Positions 51,814-55,924 of a stretch of DNA of 55,924 bases are shown one piece after another. The position numbers were made by a program, and so were the translations under genes. The notes below the pieces were generated by a model. The model was not told the origin of the DNA, ran no database searches, and was given only the letters and a program-made list of their open reading frames with translations. Each line of letters opens with the position of its first letter. The first letter of the stretch is position 1. Origin of the DNA: DATHVR01 sp035461175 (GTDB lineage: Bacteria > Actinomycetota > Acidimicrobiia > Spongiisociales > ZC4RG35); NCBI GenBank assembly GCA_035461175.1, contig DATHVR010000094.1, forward strand, positions 1 through 55,924, read 5' to 3'.

Positions 51814-54102
51814 TCAGACCTCAGGGAGGGCTTGGGCTCGGCGGCGGCGGTGGGCGTCGGCGACCGCCACCGCGGTCAGGTTGACCACGTCGGTGACCTC
51901 GGCATCGCGCTGGAGCACGTGGACCGACTTGGCGAGACCGGACAGGATCGGTCCGATCACTTCGGCTCCGGCCAGCCGGTTCAACAGCTGGTAGGAGGCG
52001 TTGGCGGCGGTCAGGTTGGGGAACACCAGCACGTTGGGTGGCCGGTCCAGCGGACCACCGGGGCGGCGACGGCGCAAGAGATCGGCGACCACCGCGGTGC
52101 CGGCCTGCATCTCGCCGTCGACGGGGATGCCGGGATGCTTGGCCCGGAACATGTCCACCGCCTCCCGTACCCGGGCGGGCTCGTCGCCCCCGGCGGAGCC
52201 GAAGTCGGAGTAGCTGATGAACCCGACCCGGGGGCTGCGGTCGAACTGTCGCTCGGCGATGTCGGCGGCGGCCTCAGCGATCTCGACCAGTTGCTCGGAG
52301 GTGGGCTCGATGTTGACGGCGCAGTCGGTGAAGAAATAGGGGGTGCCGTCGACTACCACGACGTACAGCGAGGAGACGATCGTGCGTCCCTCCTCGACCC
52401 GCAGCACCTGCAGAGCGGGGCGGATGGTCTCGGCGTAGAAGGTGGTCAGGCCGCCGAGGACGGCGTCGGCGGCACCCTCGCGCACCATCAGACAGGCGTA
52501 CATGTTCGGGTCCAGGACCCAGCGCTTGGCCTCGTGAAGCGAGACTCCCTTGTGACGGCGCAGCTCCTCGAGGGTGACGGCGTACCGCTCGCGTGTCTCC
52601 TCCATGACGTTCGGATCCACCATTTCGATCCCGTCCAGGGAGACCCCGGCCTCCTCGGCCAACTCGGCCATCAGGCCGACCTCGCCCACCAAGACCGGGT
52701 TGGCGATGCCCTCGTCCAGAACGCGTCGGGCGGCCCGGATGATGCGCAGGTCGTGGCCGTGGGGGTAGGCCACCCGCATGGGATGGGTTCGAGCTTTGGT
52801 CGTGACCAGGTTTATGAGCCCGTAGGAAGCCTGGAAGCGAGCCCGGAGTGCCTCGCGGTAGGCGTCCACGTCCTCGATGGGGGTGCGGGCCAAGCCCTCT
52901 TCGGTGGCCGCCAGGGCCACGGCCGGGGCGAGCCGAACCAGGACGCGGGGATCGAACGGCTTGGGTATCAGGTAGTCGCGGCCGAACTGCAGCCGCTCGA
53001 GGTTGTAAGCCCGCAGCACGGAGTCGGGGACAGGTTCACGGGCCAGCTGGGCCAGGGCTTGAGCGGCGGCCACCTTCATCCCCTCGGAAACGCCCCGGGC
53101 TCGAACGTCGAGAGCCCCCCGGAAGATGAACGGGAACCCGAGCACGTTGTTGACCTGGTTGGGGTAGTCGGAGCGTCCGGTGGCAACGATGACATCTGGG
53201 CGGGCGCCGGTGGCGTCCTCGTAGCTGATCTCGGGATCGGGGTTGGCGAGGGCGAAGACGATGGGATCGGCCGCCATCGAGCGGACCATGTCCTGGGTGA
53301 CGGCGTCGGCCACAGACACACCCACGAACGCATCGGCCCCGTCCAGGGCATCGGCCAGCGAGCGGGCATCGGTGGTCCGGGCAAACTCGGTCTTGATCGG
53401 GGTGAGGTCGTCACGCCCGTCGTGGATCACGCCCTTCGAATCACAGAGGAGGACGTGTTCGGGATCGAGTCCCAACTCGATGAAGAAGCGGGCCGTGGCA
53501 ATTCCGGCCGCCCCCGCCCCCGAAAACACGACCCGGGTCTCTTCGATCTTGCGGTTGGTGAGGGCAAGCGCATTGAGAAAGCCGGCGCCGGCGATGATGG
53601 CGGTGCCGTGCTGGTCGTCGTGAAAGACGGGTATGTCGAGGCGCTCACGCAGGGTCTGCTCGATCTCGAAGCAGTCCGGGGCCTTGATGTCTTCCAGGTT
53701 GATCCCGCCCACGGTGGGAGCCAGCATCTCGCAGAACCGGATCACGTCCTTGGGGTCAGTGGCATCCACCTCGATGTCGAACACGTCGATGTCGGCGAAC
53801 CGTTTGAAGAGGACCGCCTTGCCTTCCATCACCGGCTTGGAGGCGAGTGGCCCGATGTTGCCCAGCCCCAGCACCGCCGTGCCGTTGGACACGACCGCCA
53901 CCAGGTTGGCCCGGTTGGTGAAGCGGAAGGCGGCCTCGGGATCGTCGGCGATCATCCGACACGGCTCCGCCACCCCCGGGGTATAGGCGAGGCTCAGGTC
54001 GGCCTGAGTGGCGGTGGGCTTGGTGGCCCTGATCTCGAGCTTCCCGGGCCGGGGATGCTCGTGATATTCGAGGGCTTCGGAGAAGGTGCGTGAGTCGGCC
54101 AT
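51814..54102 (-). CDS. maeB: Malic enzyme with C-terminal phosphotransacetylase-like domain (MaeB)
   Basis: A 762-residue NADP-type malic enzyme that decarboxylates malate to pyruvate. The malic domain (about 15-160) has 'YTPGVAEPCRMIADDPEAAF' and 'PVMEGKAVLFKRFADIDVFD', with the metal site in 'GGINLEDIKAPDCFEIEQTL'. The NAD(P)-binding domain (about 165-400) has GAGAAGIA. The C-terminal PTA-like domain (about 430-762) has 'TFYAETIRPALQVLRVEEGR' and 'YFFTDCAVNIEPTSEQLVEI'; in other MaeB enzymes it is regulatory, binding acetyl-CoA. Start is the ATG at 54102. Confidence 0.95.
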   Translation of the reverse strand: MADSRTFSEALEYHEHPRPGKLEIRATKPTATQADLSLAYTPGVAEPCRMIADDPEAAFRFTNRANLVAVVSNGTAVLGLGNIGPLASKPVMEGKAVLFKRFADIDVFDIEVDATDPKDVIRFCEMLAPTVGGINLEDIKAPDCFEIEQTLRERLDIPVFHDDQHGTAIIAGAGFLNALALTNRKIEETRVVFSGAGAAGIATARFFIELGLDPEHVLLCDSKGVIHDGRDDLTPIKTEFARTTDARSLADALDGADAFVGVSVADAVTQDMVRSMAADPIVFALANPDPEISYEDATGARPDVIVATGRSDYPNQVNNVLGFPFIFRGALDVRARGVSEGMKVAAAQALAQLAREPVPDSVLRAYNLERLQFGRDYLIPKPFDPRVLVRLAPAVALAATEEGLARTPIEDVDAYREALRARFQASYGLINLVTTKARTHPMRVAYPHGHDLRIIRAARRVLDEGIANPVLVGEVGLMAELAEEAGVSLDGIEMVDPNVMEETRERYAVTLEELRRHKGVSLHEAKRWVLDPNMYACLMVREGAADAVLGGLTTFYAETIRPALQVLRVEEGRTIVSSLYVVVVDGTPYFFTDCAVNIEPTSEQLVEIAEAAADIAERQFDRSPRVGFISYSDFGSAGGDEPARVREAVDMFRAKHPGIPVDGEMQAGTAVVADLLRRRRPGGPLDRPPNVLVFPNLTAANASYQLLNRLAGAEVIGPILSGLAKSVHVLQRDAEVTDVVNLTAVAVADAHRRRRAQALPEV

Positions 54103-54199
54103 CGTTCCCGATGCTACCGGCGCCGGAGGGCGGGGAGACGAGTGGGCGCTCTGGAGCCGGAGTCGCCCTGTATCCCGTGGGCTGCGAGAATTGAACCGG

Positions 54200-54490
54200 A
54201 TGAGTGAGAACCACAACGGCTTCAAGGTCATGGGCGGCTGGAGGGTCGGCGCCCCACCCGAGGAATCGACCACCAAATCCGGACTGCTGGTCCCGGTGGG
54301 CACCAAAGAGGGAAACGACGCCCTCGCCCTGGTCGACGTCAACACCGGACAGCGATTTTGGGCGGTACCGACCGGGGCCTGGCGTTTCATCTGGCCTGCC
54401 ACCGGCCGGCCGGTGGTGGCGGTGCGAGAGTCCCAGATCATCGCCGAGGAGGAACTCGAACACGTCGAGCCCGAGGGCCAGTACCTGTGA
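54200..54490 (+). CDS. Small GroES-like hypothetical protein, 96 residues
   Basis: From the ATG at 54200. The order 'TKSGLLVPVG', a middle section with 'GNDALALVDVNTGQRFWAVP' and the end 'VVAVRESQIIAEEELEHVEP' resembles the strand layout of Cpn10/GroES, whose C-terminus is typically RESDILA. Overall identity looks low and the mobile-loop region is not evident, so a chaperonin role is doubtful. It lies 45 bp upstream of hflX on the same strand. Confidence 0.55.
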   Translation: MSENHNGFKVMGGWRVGAPPEESTTKSGLLVPVGTKEGNDALALVDVNTGQRFWAVPTGAWRFIWPATGRPVVAVRESQIIAEEELEHVEPEGQYL

Positions 54491-54535
54491 AATTCGAGCG
54501 ACACAAGCCCCGGAGGCTGGTACCAATCGGAGTGT

Positions 54536-55846
<1,311 letters not shown>

Positions 55847-55889
55847 TCTGGGTCTGTATGGGTGGGTTCTGAGAGACGGCCTCCCCCCT

Positions 55890-55924
55890 TTTTCGCGCCA
55901 GAATTGCGCGCCATGGCGCGCAAT
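55890..55924. repeat. Second copy of the 48-bp palindrome, cut by the window end
   Basis: The first 35 positions match the 30486-30533 palindrome with two differences (GCGCCAG for GCGACAG, and G for the mismatched A). It follows the hflX stop by 43 bp and is preceded by T5. The missing 13 bases would complete the right arm. Confidence 0.75.

Noticed and set aside
51832..54093. 753-codon plus-strand ORF opposite malic enzyme
   Set aside because: Antisense shadow; the product is Gly/Val/His/Asp-rich with no domain, while the other strand encodes an intact MaeB.

Overview
The window is high-GC DNA with short intergenic gaps, many ATGA/GTGA start-stop overlaps and frequent GTG/TTG starts. Gene content points to an Actinomycetota chromosome, probably of the Acidimicrobiia type. 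Supporting genes are a multifunctional Kgd 2-oxoglutarate dehydrogenase, a wax-ester/diacylglycerol acyltransferase, an MDMPI-fold (mycothiol-linked) protein, a MutT1-type NUDIX-phosphatase fusion, WYL regulators, a CtaA/COX15 heme A synthase and an RpoD-type sigma factor. The lineage is my inference; no rRNA is present.

Layout. 1-2.0 kb: the end of a toast-rack-domain gene and an AI-2E family permease. 2.0-8.0 kb: a complete branched-chain amino acid ABC operon (SBP-livH-livM-livG-livF, minus strand) with a strong hairpin after the SBP gene and an unusual N-terminal extension on LivM. 8.0-13.6 kb: alaX, a 55-residue small protein divergent from a WYL regulator, a CvpA-CAP fusion, an EamA transporter and a GerMN/Gmad2 lipoprotein. 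13.6-16.8 kb: WS/DGAT, an ECF sigma factor with a membrane partner, and tRNA-Arg(CCT). 16.8-19.7 kb: an accessory stretch with a decayed transposase-like gene, a possible HEPN-like remnant and small membrane proteins. 19.7-23.3 kb: a NarL-type two-component system coupled to an ABC-2 exporter. 23.4-26.3 kb: an M23 peptidase and hisC, converging on a shared CTAG that was later split by an intact IS481-family element. 26.4-30.4 kb: a fused E1 alpha/beta dehydrogenase, a hydrolase, a zinc-ribbon-like protein and the MutT1-like fusion. 30.6-46.2 kb: a UPF0316 protein, kgd, a heterodimeric ABC exporter, a HerA-like ATPase, the RpoD-type sigma factor, an MDMPI protein, a YyaL protein and ctaA. 46.3-50.3 kb: a cystathionine-beta-synthase-like gene, a compact structured-RNA/small-ORF candidate, an ECF sigma/zinc-finger anti-sigma pair, a membrane-anchored HTH protein and a SUOX-like domain protein. 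50.3-55.9 kb: a selenocysteine tRNA with two partial 3' copies, an LLM flavin oxidoreductase, malic enzyme with a PTA domain, a small GroES-like protein and hflX.

Most genes are ordinary housekeeping or transport genes. The unusual material is mainly non-coding. (i) A tRNA-Sec gene has tandem 3'-end duplications resembling attachment-site scars. (ii) A dispersed family of 7-bp tandem repeats sits at gene ends and also inside one ATPase reading frame. (iii) A ~90-bp two-hairpin element occurs twice in convergent gaps, with compensatory stem changes. (iv) A 48-bp near-perfect palindrome has a second copy at the window edge. (v) A dense array of hairpins lies behind a micro-ORF with a near-ideal Shine-Dalgarno. 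(vi) The IS481-family insertion left both neighbouring genes intact because it landed in their shared stop codon. I see no CRISPR array and no intact prophage. No single multi-gene system here can be called new from sequence alone.
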